Assembly: GCF_009807005.1 (NCBI RefSeq)
Contig: NZ_WUBR01000001.1
Location: forward strand, 496,001-560,000
DNA: 64,000 nt
Direction of reading: 5' to 3'
Source of the DNA: Aurantiacibacter rhizosphaerae
GTDB taxonomy: Bacteria > Pseudomonadota > Alphaproteobacteria > Sphingomonadales > Sphingomonadaceae
Shown here: positions 19,635 through 28,766 of the stretch, piece by piece
How the letters are laid out: each line of letters opens with the position of its first letter
How positions within the stretch are numbered: the stretch's first letter is position 1
Notes under the pieces: generated by a model
Told to the model about the DNA's origin: nothing
The model's database searches: none
Seen by the model: only the letters and a program-made list of their open reading frames with translations
Position numbers and translations under genes: made by a program

Positions 19635-21694
19635 AATTCCACCTCGCCGAAACCTTCACAACAGCTTACGACAAGCTCACTGGGCAGGAACAAAAAGCGG
19701 TAAAGGCGACCGTTTTCGATCTGCAACTCGATCCTTCCGGGCGTGGTTTGCGGATGCACCGGATCGACAATTCAAATGATCCGAATTTCTGGTCGATGCG
19801 GGTCAATCGCGACGTTAGATTGATCATCCACAAGACTGGCGATAGCCTCTTAGTTGCCTATGTCGATCATCACGACAAGGCGTATGCCTGGGCAGAACGT
19901 CGCCGGATCGAGGCGCATCCCAAGACCGGCGCTATTCAGATTGTCGAAGTGCGAGAGCGGGTTGAGGAAATCGCCCCACCTGAGCAGTTCGACTTCGTAT
20001 ACCCTGCCGAGGATGTTGCTCCCGAAACACCAGCAAGCGCACCAAAGCACTTTGCTGCGCTAGCGGACGATGCTCTCCTTTCTGTCGGCGTTCCTTCAGA
20101 TTGGCTCGCAGATATTCGCGCGGCGACGGAAGACGAATTTTTTGTCCTGGCCGAGCATCTTCCCAGCGAAGCTGCGGAAGCGCTTTTGGAATTTGCGGCA
20201 ACTGGAAAGCTGCCTGCGTTTGCTATTGAGCCCACCTCTGACCCGTTCGAGCACCCGGATGCGCAGCGGCGCATCAGGCTCATTTCGGATAGCGAGGAGC
20301 TCGAGCAGGCGCTTGCTTTCCCATGGGAGAAGTGGGGTGTTTTTCTGCACCCGGCACAGCGCAAAATTGTCGATCAAGACTTCAACGGCCCAGCGCGGGT
20401 TGCTGGATCGGCAGGTACCGGGAAGACCGTGGTCGCAATTCATCGGGCGGTCCGACTTGCCCGTGAGAATCCGAATGCTCGCATTTTCCTGGGGAGTTTT
20501 TCCGACCCATTGGCACGATCGATGGAGCGCAAGATTGCGGTGCTAGCCCCGGAAACCAGCGAAGTTACTCGCCGGGTTACAACGGCATCATTCCAAGCGA
20601 TTGCCGAGCAATTGTTCCAGCTCGAATTCGGGGCTCGACCGCGCATCGCATCCGAGAAAGTTATTCGCCAGACGGTCGAAGCCGCTGCGGCGGACCTTAA
20701 TCTATCAGGATTCTCGAACCGCTTCTTCGTGTCAGAATGGACAAATGTTATTGATGCTTGGGGTGTTGGCTCCTCGGACGAGTACGCGAATATTGCTCGA
20801 ATGGGCCGGAAAAGCCGACTTGGTCCGAAGCAACGAGAACTGCTTTGGCCTCTGTTTGAGAGTGTGCGCCAAAAACTGAAGGCGGCAGGTTACTTGACGT
20901 CGGCTGATGTTTTCACCGAGCTTGCAGATAGACTTACCGAAAAGAGCGCCAAACCTTTTGACCACATTATCCTAGATGAAGCGCAAGATCTCGGGCCAGC
21001 TGAACTTCGCTTCTTTGCCGCTATATCTTCGGACAGTGATAATGCCTTGTTTTTTGCGGGTGATCTTGGCCAGCGAATCTTCCAGCACCCGTACAGCTGG
21101 AAATCACTTGGAGTTGATGTTCGAGGTCGATCATCGACGCTGAAGGTCTGTTATCGGACTTCTAGGCAAATTCGGAGTGCGGCGGACAATCTCCTGCCCC
21201 TACATCTGCGTGACGTGGACGGAGTAGAAGAGGCGAGGTCCGGGACCGTATCCACCTTCGAAGGTCCATTCCCCATTGTCGAAATTTTCGCTTCTGAGGC
21301 GGAAGAAGCAACGAGGGTCGCTGCGTTTATCTCTAGTGCAATCACAGATGGTGTTGCTCCGAAGGAGATCGGCGTATTCGTTCGAACCCCATCGCTAACA
21401 CCTCGTGCGAGGGACGCTATCAGCGGCATTGATGAGAGTGCCGAAATCACCATCGCGAATATGCACTTGGCAAAGGGACTGGAGTTTCGCGCAGTCGCGG
21501 TGATGGCATGCGATGAAGGTGTATTGCCACTGGATGATCGTGTTGCGGATGCAGCGGACGAGGCGGAATTGGACGATATCTACGAAACGGAACGTCGATT
21601 GCTATACGTCGCCTGCACGCGGGCACGAGATCGTTTACTAGTCACAGCTTCCGCTCCAGGTTCTGAATACCTGCATGATCTCAAATTGGATTGA
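19631..21694 (+). CDS. UvrD-type helicase with N-terminal RelE/ParE-like domain
   Basis: A two-domain protein of 687 residues. Residues 1 to about 95 have the pattern of a RelE/ParE/YafQ toxin fold: an N-terminal AYDKLTGQEQKAVKATVFDL helix pair, MHRIDN, WSMRVNRDVRLIIHK and LLVAYVDHHDKAYAWAERR. The rest is a superfamily 1A helicase: AGSAGTGKTVVAIHRA (about 259), HIILDEAQDLGPAE (about 447) and ERRLLYVACTRARD (about 652). No antitoxin gene lies next to it. It is coupled by an ATGA to the DUF4062-like gene and closes the restriction operon. The toxin-like part may bind the ribosome or RNA, or may now serve only as a regulatory domain. Confidence 0.85.
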   Translation: MKFHLAETFTTAYDKLTGQEQKAVKATVFDLQLDPSGRGLRMHRIDNSNDPNFWSMRVNRDVRLIIHKTGDSLLVAYVDHHDKAYAWAERRRIEAHPKTGAIQIVEVRERVEEIAPPEQFDFVYPAEDVAPETPASAPKHFAALADDALLSVGVPSDWLADIRAATEDEFFVLAEHLPSEAAEALLEFAATGKLPAFAIEPTSDPFEHPDAQRRIRLISDSEELEQALAFPWEKWGVFLHPAQRKIVDQDFNGPARVAGSAGTGKTVVAIHRAVRLARENPNARIFLGSFSDPLARSMERKIAVLAPETSEVTRRVTTASFQAIAEQLFQLEFGARPRIASEKVIRQTVEAAAADLNLSGFSNRFFVSEWTNVIDAWGVGSSDEYANIARMGRKSRLGPKQRELLWPLFESVRQKLKAAGYLTSADVFTELADRLTEKSAKPFDHIILDEAQDLGPAELRFFAAISSDSDNALFFAGDLGQRIFQHPYSWKSLGVDVRGRSSTLKVCYRTSRQIRSAADNLLPLHLRDVDGVEEARSGTVSTFEGPFPIVEIFASEAEEATRVAAFISSAITDGVAPKEIGVFVRTPSLTPRARDAISGIDESAEITIANMHLAKGLEFRAVAVMACDEGVLPLDDRVADAADEAELDDIYETERRLLYVACTRARDRLLVTASAPGSEYLHDLKLD

Positions 21695-21751
21695 TTCCAG
21701 AAGGGTCAGGTCCCTGAACTTGCATATATGGCGATCAAACTGCAGCCGACC

Positions 21752-22627
21752 TCATTCGTGAAGATAATCAGCGGCTTTGGCCGCCGCGCTCGCGGCGGTG
21801 AAGATCGCCCGGTTGTCGGCCTTGAGTACCTTCAGCCAACTGGCGAGGTAGTTGGCGTGATCCGGACGCGGACTGGCGGAAAGACCAAGGTCACCGCAGA
21901 GGAATGCTGAAGCAAGCTCGGCCACCAGCTCTTCCATAGCGTAGGCATCGTCACCGAACCGCTTGCCGAATGTCCGTGCAAGCCTGTGGTCAGCGCCAGA
22001 CCAGTGAACGAGCTCGTGCAACAAGGTGGCGTACCAGTTCTGCGACGCACTGCCGCTGGCCGTTGCCAAGAACCGCTCGCGGTCCGGCATGGTGATGGTG
22101 TCGGTCGCGGGAGTATAGTGGGCGCTGTCGCCGTTGATGCGTACGGCGGCACCCGTGGCAGAAACGAAAGCGTCCGCATGCGGGATTGGGTCGAAGTCTT
22201 CTCCGTCCGGCATTTCGGGCAGGGGGTAGCCTTCGACCTGGCTGGCGTTGAACACATGTGACGCCTGCGCAAAGATGCGGGCCGAACTGTCCGGTTCCTC
22301 GATGTGATCGTCATCGCGCTTGTCGAAGATCTTGTAAAAAACGATGGGCGAAGCCTTCTCGCCCTTGCGGACCTGAGCGCCAAGTGACTGCCACTGGCGA
22401 TAAGTCGCCCAGAAGCCATGTCCGAAGTCCTGCGCTTCTGCGCTAGCCCAGAGGGCAAGCACGTTGACCCCGCGATAGGCTTTCCCAGTCGCCGCATTCA
22501 TGGGGCGCGAAAGCGGCGCGGTGCTGCGATGCCAAGGGAGTGAGAACTTGTCGGTGCCTCGTTCAAGGGCGGCGACGATCTGGTTGGTGATCGTATCGTA
22601 GATGCTGGCAGATTTGGTGCTGGCCAT
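21752..22627 (-). CDS. ardC: ArdC-type antirestriction protein, element A copy
   Basis: A 291-residue ArdC-family protein with an N-terminal single-strand DNA-binding domain (DTITNQIVAALERG, the YRGVNVLALW segment, VRKGEKASPIVFYK) and a zincin-like domain whose LLHELVHWSG motif (about residue 205) gives the HExxH metal site. ArdC proteins protect incoming plasmid DNA from restriction. The ATG at 22627 follows AAGGATTTTCACC. It sits downstream of the relaxase gene on the same strand, as expected for a gene used soon after transfer. It is related to, but clearly diverged from, the copy in element B at 46446-47375. Confidence 0.92.
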   Translation of the reverse strand: MASTKSASIYDTITNQIVAALERGTDKFSLPWHRSTAPLSRPMNAATGKAYRGVNVLALWASAEAQDFGHGFWATYRQWQSLGAQVRKGEKASPIVFYKIFDKRDDDHIEEPDSSARIFAQASHVFNASQVEGYPLPEMPDGEDFDPIPHADAFVSATGAAVRINGDSAHYTPATDTITMPDRERFLATASGSASQNWYATLLHELVHWSGADHRLARTFGKRFGDDAYAMEELVAELASAFLCGDLGLSASPRPDHANYLASWLKVLKADNRAIFTAASAAAKAADYLHE

Positions 22628-22850
22628 GGTGAAAATCCTTCGTCCATTCGTTGGGAACGCGGATGAAGGGACGGGCCGGATTGGCCGGGCGGGTCAGCGG
22701 TTACGCGGAACTGGCAACACGGGAGGGCGTGAGCCCGAATGGAGCGGGCAGGCTGTTGATCCCGCACGGTTCGGCCTGTCGAAGAGGAGCAGTTCATTCC
22801 AACGCCAGGACGAAGGACGCTATGGCCTGCCACCGCCGAGGGCTATTCGA

Positions 22851-25598
22851 TCAGCCTAGCCCTGCACCCATCGCCCTGGACTTGCTGGCCTCGGGTTCGG
22901 TCGCACTCATGGCCGTCTGCTTCTCGCCTGCGCGTTCGTAGATCGCGCGGACAAGCCGATCCTTGTCGTCGGTGACAACCACGGCCTCGGCTTTGGCGCG
23001 CGACAGCGCGACATAGAGCATCTTCTGGTCGACCAGATTGGTTGAACGGCTGTCGGCGTGGATCACGACGCGTTCGGCGGTCTGGCCTTGTGCAGCGTGG
23101 GCGGTCTGGACCCAGGCATGACGCAAATGGGCGTCGCGAGGATTGGACAGATCGAGCTTCTGCTCACGTCCGTTGGTGAGCTTCACGGTTGCCCGGCCCC
23201 GGTCAGGATCGATACGTGAAACCGTGCCTCCAAGGCCATTCACCCGTCCCGCTTCCCGGTCGTTGCGGGTGAACTGCACGCGGTCGCCAGCGCGCAGCTC
23301 CATCGGCTTTGGCTCGAACACCTCGGCTTTGCCAGCTCCCCACTGCCGGGGATGCCAGTCCAGCGACCGTCCATCGCGGCCTTCAAGGGCAATGCGCCCG
23401 CGCTCAGGATCGACGGCGGCTATCGCGTAGCTTTCGCCCCGGCGCACGCCCTTGGCGGCATAGTCACGACTAAAGCGGACGACATCGCCGATGGCATAGC
23501 TTGCTGCCTCGCGCGCTTCGGCACGGGTCAGTCCTTTCGCTTCAAGAGCGTGGAACCGCACGGCTTCCGCTGAAAGCTCGCCGCGCTCGGTCAGATTCGC
23601 GCGGATCATGCCGGTGAGCCTGTCCCGGCCCTCGCGCGATGGTTCGATCACCAGCGTTCGGGCGCGCTCTGTTGGTGACAAGGTCAGATAGTGCCTGGCC
23701 ATCGCTCCAAGGCGCTCGTCCGGGGTTGTGCCTTCGATTACCTCGCCGCCGCCGCGTTCAAGCGCGGCCAGGGCCTTGCCTGCATGGCCCTCGATCGAAG
23801 CCATGACGGCTTCGCGGGTTTCGGCATTGGTCTGCCGAACTACCTCGGCAAGTTTCCCGGTCGCCATGCCTGCCTGCTGCAACTGGGCAAAGGCCGCCCC
23901 CGCGCCGACCGAACCCAGCTGCTTCACATCGCCCACGAGCACAAGGCGGGCTCTCGCCTTGTCGGCGCGGGTCATGAGCTTTGCCATGTCGTGGGCCGAC
24001 AGCATCGAGGCTTCATCGACGATCCAGACCGCGTCCTTGCTAGCTGTCTTCGCCTCGGGCGCGAGCAAACGCCGCGCCACGGTATCGCCGCGCAGGCCAA
24101 GTGCTTCGCCAAGCACAGTCGCTGCCGAAGCGGTCGGCGCAAGCGCGGTCACAGCTAGACCGTGGCGCTTTGCTTCGCGCGCATAGGTCGCGAGCACCGT
24201 GGTGGTCTTCGCGGTCCCGGCATAACCCTGGACGGCGGCAACGCGGTCGCGCGAAGTGAGCAGGTCTGCGGTCGTGCGTCTCTGGCCCTCGGTCCAGGCG
24301 TAGCCGGATCGGGCCGATTGCCGTGCAGCGCGCTCGATGGTCCGTGCTGCCGCCACCGGAGTGGCGAGTGATCGCGCCATGCCGCGCCCGGCTTGCTCTA
24401 GCCGCAGCATCGTCTGCTCTGTCTCGATCGCCTGCGGCGTCGTGAACCCCGCAAACTCCGCGCCGCGCCGGTCAAGGAAAGTGCGCGGGACAAGCTCGCC
24501 GCGTTCTCCGGCCTCGGCAATAGCTGCGCTGATTGCACCGTGCCCGACCTTGCCAAAGGCAAAGTCCCCGGCCTCGCGCGCCAATGTGCTGACCGAAAAT
24601 ACGGCCTCGCGTTCGGACAGCTTGGAAGCGGCCCATGTCACCGCCTGCCGCGCCAGCAGTTCCGGGCTGGCGGTTGCTTCGCTGCTCTTGGCCCGCTCAC
24701 TCGCTTCACTGATCAGCCTGTCTCGCGCTACCTTGTCGAACCCGTGGGCATCGGCAGTCGCCCGCCAGTCGGCGCGCAGCGTGCGATGATCCGTATTGGA
24801 CTTCGCCTCGCGCGTATCAAGCGCGGCGATCTGCTTCTCGGCGGCACTGGCTTCCGCGCGGTTAGTGCCCCGCTCGGCAAGCCGGGCATCGATTGTTGCT
24901 GTGCGCTGGCTCAGCGCATCGATGGCCTTTTTCGGCACGCCCGCGATCTCGAACAGCGAGTCCTTGGCCGGCTCTATCCGGTAACCCAGCGCGGCAACGC
25001 CATGCGCCAGTTCCTGTCGGTAGATCGCGCCGATCTCCTTCTGGAGCTGATAGAAGGCGCGCGGCTCAAGGCTGCGCCAGTTGCCATCCTTGTCCTGCGT
25101 GGCGTTGAGGATAACGCCGTGGGTATGTAGCTGCGGGTCCTGCGCCCTGCTCGTGGCATGCCGGAAGGTGGCGATGGCGAGATTGCCGGTTGCTTCGCGT
25201 CGGACCTCGCCGCCCTGCCTGATCCGTGTTGCCGCCAAGTGCTTCTCGACATGGGCGAGTGCCACCTTCACTGCTGCGCCATGCGCCTTGATCAGCCGTT
25301 TGTCTCCGGCAACCTCGGCCATGATCGAGACCGACTTGGGTGCGGACAGGGTGATGTCCCAGCCTGGCCGGTGCTCGACGTTGCCATCGCGCGTAGCGCC
25401 CAGTTGCTGTCCGGCAATGCGGCCTTCGAGCAGTTCGGCAAACTTCTCGCGATCGACCTCGTCCGACAGGCCCAGCTTCTCCGCTGCCTCGCCAAACCAT
25501 TCGGACGGTGCCATGCCGCCTTCGGCATAGTAATCGTCGGCTTCGTAGTAGCTCGCAGCCTGACCGGCACTCGACAGCGCCGAGACCGATGCGACCAT
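22851..25598 (-). CDS. MobF-family conjugative relaxase-helicase, element A
   Basis: A TrwC/TraA-type relaxase of 915 residues that would nick the transfer origin and unwind the DNA strand for export. The N-terminus holds tyrosines (SYYEADDYY, residues 16-24) and the metal-binding QLHTHGVIL histidines (about 158-162). The helicase half has GYAGTAKTTT (about 459) and VDEASMLS motifs. I place the start at the ATG at 25598, whose base overlaps the stop of the coupling-protein gene. The frame up to 25916 runs into that gene and is not coding. The C-terminus carries the HAAQGQTAERV motif of RecD-like helicases. It forms an operon with the coupling protein and an accessory protein. Confidence 0.93.
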   Translation of the reverse strand: MVASVSALSSAGQAASYYEADDYYAEGGMAPSEWFGEAAEKLGLSDEVDREKFAELLEGRIAGQQLGATRDGNVEHRPGWDITLSAPKSVSIMAEVAGDKRLIKAHGAAVKVALAHVEKHLAATRIRQGGEVRREATGNLAIATFRHATSRAQDPQLHTHGVILNATQDKDGNWRSLEPRAFYQLQKEIGAIYRQELAHGVAALGYRIEPAKDSLFEIAGVPKKAIDALSQRTATIDARLAERGTNRAEASAAEKQIAALDTREAKSNTDHRTLRADWRATADAHGFDKVARDRLISEASERAKSSEATASPELLARQAVTWAASKLSEREAVFSVSTLAREAGDFAFGKVGHGAISAAIAEAGERGELVPRTFLDRRGAEFAGFTTPQAIETEQTMLRLEQAGRGMARSLATPVAAARTIERAARQSARSGYAWTEGQRRTTADLLTSRDRVAAVQGYAGTAKTTTVLATYAREAKRHGLAVTALAPTASAATVLGEALGLRGDTVARRLLAPEAKTASKDAVWIVDEASMLSAHDMAKLMTRADKARARLVLVGDVKQLGSVGAGAAFAQLQQAGMATGKLAEVVRQTNAETREAVMASIEGHAGKALAALERGGGEVIEGTTPDERLGAMARHYLTLSPTERARTLVIEPSREGRDRLTGMIRANLTERGELSAEAVRFHALEAKGLTRAEAREAASYAIGDVVRFSRDYAAKGVRRGESYAIAAVDPERGRIALEGRDGRSLDWHPRQWGAGKAEVFEPKPMELRAGDRVQFTRNDREAGRVNGLGGTVSRIDPDRGRATVKLTNGREQKLDLSNPRDAHLRHAWVQTAHAAQGQTAERVVIHADSRSTNLVDQKMLYVALSRAKAEAVVVTDDKDRLVRAIYERAGEKQTAMSATEPEASKSRAMGAGLG

Positions 25599-27418
25599 TA
25601 CACCGGTCCCGGTTTTGCGTCGGGCTCGGCACCTTTGGCGATCTCGCTGACCCGGCTCCACAGCGTGCCCGCCGGATCGCCAGGCACGTAGGCGGGCTGA
25701 CGAGCTTCGCCACGCCAGGCTATGTGATCGGCGGTAAGGCCGATGCGCGCGACCGGCAGTCCATCGGGAAGCAGCAGATAGCCCTGATGCGGACTGAGCC
25801 TCAGTTCGCTTTCGAGCACAGCAGGGCGGAACTGGCGCTGGGTGGCGATGGTCGTGCGCGGCACCTCGCTGCCAATCGACAATGTGTCGGTGGCAACGCG
25901 CAATTCCACTTCGCACTGACCGATGGTCTCACTCGCCCATTTGCGGGTTTCCTGATCGACGGTTTGCAGAAACAGCTTGGTGTTGCAGCAGGCGAGCATG
26001 GCCTCGGCGATGTTCGCACCATAGCGATTGCGCATCTGGCCGAGCGCCTGAAAGGTGAGCACGATGGCCGCACCAAACTTGCGTCCTTCTGGCAGAAGAC
26101 GCGCCAGGTTCTCGACGCGTGGCAGGTCGGCGAGTTCGTCGAGCACGAACCAGATGCGGCGGTCTGGCGATGGCGAAAGCCCCAGCACAGCACTTGCTGC
26201 ACATTCGAGCCAGCACGCCATGAGCGGCTTCGATGCCTCGAAATAGTCTTCCTTGCGCGGGACAAAGATCCACGGCCTTGCACCCTCGCACTCGTCCAGT
26301 TTGGCGATGAAATCGCGGAAGGCGAAACGGTCCTCTCCCTCGTCTTCGACTTTCAGGAACTGGATCAGGTTTGCCGCCTTGGCGAGCATGAACAGTACAC
26401 TGCCGGTGGCGCGGTCAGCGTCGTTGGCAAAGGTGCGGGCCGACGAAGTATGACCCAGCCAATCCTTCAATTGCTCCTTGTCCTTGACCTGCAAGGCTTC
26501 AAGCAAGGCTTCGAGGCTGCAGTTCTTTTCCGCCCAGAGCGAGCGGATCATATTGGCGACAAGAATGCGGCTAGTTTCCAGCCAGACATCATCATCCTGG
26601 CTGCTGGTTTCCGAGACCAACTGGCGAGCAATCCGGTCGGCATCGGCGGGGTGGGAAATCTCGTCGAAGGGCGTCCAGAATGCGCAGCGCGCATCGAAAG
26701 GATTGAGGATGATGTCGCCGCGCGCAGGGTTGTAGTAATGCGCAATGAACTCGCCCGAAGTGTCGTAGACCAGCGCCGCTTCGCCGCGCCTTTCGATGCC
26801 ATCGAGCATTTGTCGCAAGGCAGTGGTCTTGCCGCTGCCGGTGGTGCCGAGAAAGGCGAAGTGGCGGGTCTCGATCCGGCGCGGAACAGGGACTGGCCCG
26901 ATGCGCAGCGCGTCTCTGCCACAGAGCAATGTCGTCTGCGCCGCAACGTCTTCTTCATCCGCCACACGAGTGCCACCAATGACACGGTCGGCGAGCGTAT
27001 CCTTGCCCTGTTCAGACATGACGCGCTGGAGCACCCAGACCGTGAAGAGGCCTATCACAAGGCCGGTGATTGCACCGCCAGCTATCACTTTGACGACTTG
27101 CCAGAAGGCATCGGTGAAGAGCGGCTCAGAGGCAAACCAAGCGGCGGAAACGGTCCAGCGTTGGCCTTCCATCGCAATGTTTATCTTTATGTCGCTGCCC
27201 CCTAAGGAACCGAGCAGGGTCAGCACGTTGGCCCACGCATACTGCACTGCTGTCGTTATCGCGGGGCCATGCAGTAAGAACTGTGGGGCGATGATCGCTC
27301 CGGTCGCTGCTGCACCAAGAGTGATCGTGGAAAAGAAGCGAAAACGCTGCTGCCAGTGCGCCATGCGCACCCGCCACAAGGCGTGCGCGCGGGTGACAAA
27401 ATCGATGTTGGAATTCAT
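25598..27418 (-). CDS. Type IV coupling protein, TraD/TrwB-like, element A
   Basis: A 606-residue inner-membrane ATPase that brings the relaxase-DNA complex to a type IV secretion channel. Two N-terminal membrane segments are visible (about residues 28-50, and around VIAGGAITGLVIGLFTVWVL), then Walker A LGTTGSGKTTALRQ (about 193) and Walker B IWFVLDELADLP (about 427). It overlaps the relaxase gene by one base and the accessory gene by four bases. The element has no secretion-channel genes in this window, so it must couple to a foreign machine. A homologous but distinct protein occurs at 51945-54257. Confidence 0.93.
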   Translation of the reverse strand: MNSNIDFVTRAHALWRVRMAHWQQRFRFFSTITLGAAATGAIIAPQFLLHGPAITTAVQYAWANVLTLLGSLGGSDIKINIAMEGQRWTVSAAWFASEPLFTDAFWQVVKVIAGGAITGLVIGLFTVWVLQRVMSEQGKDTLADRVIGGTRVADEEDVAAQTTLLCGRDALRIGPVPVPRRIETRHFAFLGTTGSGKTTALRQMLDGIERRGEAALVYDTSGEFIAHYYNPARGDIILNPFDARCAFWTPFDEISHPADADRIARQLVSETSSQDDDVWLETSRILVANMIRSLWAEKNCSLEALLEALQVKDKEQLKDWLGHTSSARTFANDADRATGSVLFMLAKAANLIQFLKVEDEGEDRFAFRDFIAKLDECEGARPWIFVPRKEDYFEASKPLMACWLECAASAVLGLSPSPDRRIWFVLDELADLPRVENLARLLPEGRKFGAAIVLTFQALGQMRNRYGANIAEAMLACCNTKLFLQTVDQETRKWASETIGQCEVELRVATDTLSIGSEVPRTTIATQRQFRPAVLESELRLSPHQGYLLLPDGLPVARIGLTADHIAWRGEARQPAYVPGDPAGTLWSRVSEIAKGAEPDAKPGPV

Positions 27419-27789
27419 GGCTCAATCTCCAAGGCGAGCGAGCGCTGGCGCTCGAATGCGGCGCGCGCTTCGGCTGCTATTGTCTCGTCGGATTTCTTCG
27501 TTCCCAGCGCCGCATGGCGCGCGTAAGCGTAGGCCGCACATGCAGTAAACAGGGCCCGGTCGAGCACCCTTTCGACCTCGGCGAGGCGCTCCGAGATCGA
27601 TCCGATCTCGCTCGCCAGTTCGGCTAGATCGGTCTCCTTGTCGGTGCCGTGAAGGACCGAAAGGAAGCCCGCGTCGATCACCTTCAGGAGCATCGCATAC
27701 TCCGACAATCCACGCCGGTCGGCGATGCCGGACAGCGACCGTGCCTGCGAAGGATTGAGGCGGATGGTGCGCTTTATGTGGCTCGCCAT
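27415..27789 (-). CDS. Putative relaxosome accessory protein, element A
   Basis: A 124-residue protein. The N-terminal HIKRTIRLNPSQARSLSGIA resembles a ribbon-helix-helix strand and helix, followed by helices and a charged tail. Small proteins of this type commonly bind the transfer origin and help the relaxase. The ATG at 27789 has GGGAGG upstream, and longer starts to 27912 read through a repeat-rich region. It is the first gene of the mobilization operon and lies directly after the candidate transfer origin at 27814-27899. Confidence 0.65.
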   Translation of the reverse strand: MASHIKRTIRLNPSQARSLSGIADRRGLSEYAMLLKVIDAGFLSVLHGTDKETDLAELASEIGSISERLAEVERVLDRALFTACAAYAYARHAALGTKKSDETIAAEARAAFERQRSLALEIEP

Positions 27790-27813
27790 CACCACCTCCC
27801 GCGCGCGCTCGAA

Positions 27814-27899
27814 GCGCGCTCCAGAAATGGCAGAATTGCGAGGGTCTGAACGCTTCGTTTCAGGGAGCGCGCTATCCGCGCGCTCCAGAAACCGCAGAA
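27814..27899. repeat. Direct and inverted repeats upstream of mobilization operon A (candidate oriT)
   Basis: Two 22-base direct repeats, at 27814-27835 and 27878-27899, match at 20 positions (GCGCGCTCCAGAAA, two variable bases, GCAGAA). A perfect 8-bp inverted repeat, GAGCGCGC at 27865-27872 and GCGCGCTC at 27878-27885, overlaps the second copy. The site lies just before the relaxosome accessory gene, where transfer origins of MobF elements usually lie. An operator role is the alternative. No nick site was identified. Confidence 0.45.
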
Positions 27900-27990
27900 A
27901 TCCTTGATGCACACGTGCGTGGGGTGTGTATGAAAATTACGGGTCCGATACGCAGTATCGTGGCCCCTTCCATCTCCAGCTTTTCTCCGG

Positions 27991-28506
27991 TCAACTGGCA
28001 TGGGCGTCTTGCTCCATGCTTGCCGTTGGAGGCGTCGCAGACAGGATCAGATTGCGGGCGATATCGTCGTCGAAATACCGTTCGCGGGACTGGCGGGAAG
28101 GCAACTGGCGCTCCGCCATATCAGGGCGTGTGAACCAGCGAAGCAGTGCGAGGTCGATCGCTGATCGAACGTCATCTGCGAGCAGGTTGGTCTCTTCTGG
28201 CGTGAGGTCAAGCCACCCGAATTCGGTGCGAAGCTGGCTGCCAAGCGGATACCCGGTCCCGTCTCGGCTCCTGTAAATCGGGCCCTCGACAGTGAGGCAA
28301 CAGTCTTGCCCCTCAAACCGCTCGCGGACCGGGCGTTCGTACCAGAGCCAGGGATGCAATGTGTGGCGACGGGCGCGCCCATCGGCGTTGTCTTCAACGA
28401 GCAATTCGACGAGCTGGGCCGCGCGCTCTACGTCATCGCTCGGAAGGCGACCGATCAGCCAGCCATGCTTCTGCAGGGCCGCGTTGATAAGGGAAAGGAT
28501 GGACAT
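27991..28506 (-). CDS. Hypothetical protein, 171 aa, upstream of mobilization block
   Basis: I do not recognise this family. The protein is acidic with a helical N-terminus (LINAALQKHGWLIGRL) and a middle that reads like a beta-rich domain (PWLWYERPVRERFEG, LTVEGPIYRSRDG). It lacks signal and membrane segments. It starts 42 bases after the AlpA-type gene on the same strand, so the two are probably cotranscribed. It may be a backbone protein of this element family, and I cannot suggest a function. Confidence 0.55.
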   Translation of the reverse strand: MSILSLINAALQKHGWLIGRLPSDDVERAAQLVELLVEDNADGRARRHTLHPWLWYERPVRERFEGQDCCLTVEGPIYRSRDGTGYPLGSQLRTEFGWLDLTPEETNLLADDVRSAIDLALLRWFTRPDMAERQLPSRQSRERYFDDDIARNLILSATPPTASMEQDAHAS

Positions 28507-28548
28507 GGGGGAGATGCTTTCTGCGGGCCATTGCCCGCCCAGGAGGGG

Positions 28549-28740
28549 TCAATAGCTGCGCAGGGGGAGGGCCTCGATCCACTCCTCGATGTCGGTGGAA
28601 CGCCAGCGGATACGCCCGCCGCCAATGTCGATGGGATGAGGAAAGGCACCTCGGCGGATGCGTCGCCAGATTGTTGTCCGGCTGCGAATGCCCGTGAGGC
28701 GCATGACCTCATGGCAGGTGAGTAATTCAGTATTCGGCAC
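28549..28740 (-). CDS. AlpA-family regulator / excisionase-like protein
   Basis: A 63-residue MerR/AlpA-type helix-turn-helix protein: CHEVMRLTGIRSRTTIWRRI is the recognition region, then FPHPIDIGGGRIRWRSTDIEEWI, the typical wing and end of the AlpA family. Such proteins act as excisionase or activate integrase expression in P4-like elements. The GTG start at 28740 is supported by AAAGGAG seven bases upstream. It lies far from the integrase but within the same element, and an 11-bp inverted repeat with an 81-base gap lies just upstream. Confidence 0.88.
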   Translation of the reverse strand: MPNTELLTCHEVMRLTGIRSRTTIWRRIRRGAFPHPIDIGGGRIRWRSTDIEEWIEALPLRSY

Positions 28741-28766
28741 GACAGACTCCTTTGCTTCAAGGTTCT

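Noticed and set aside
25508-27205. Long rightward open frame of 565 codons opposite the coupling protein gene
   Set aside because: It is antisense to a gene with clear Walker motifs, has no recognisable domain, and such antisense frames are common in G+C-rich DNA.
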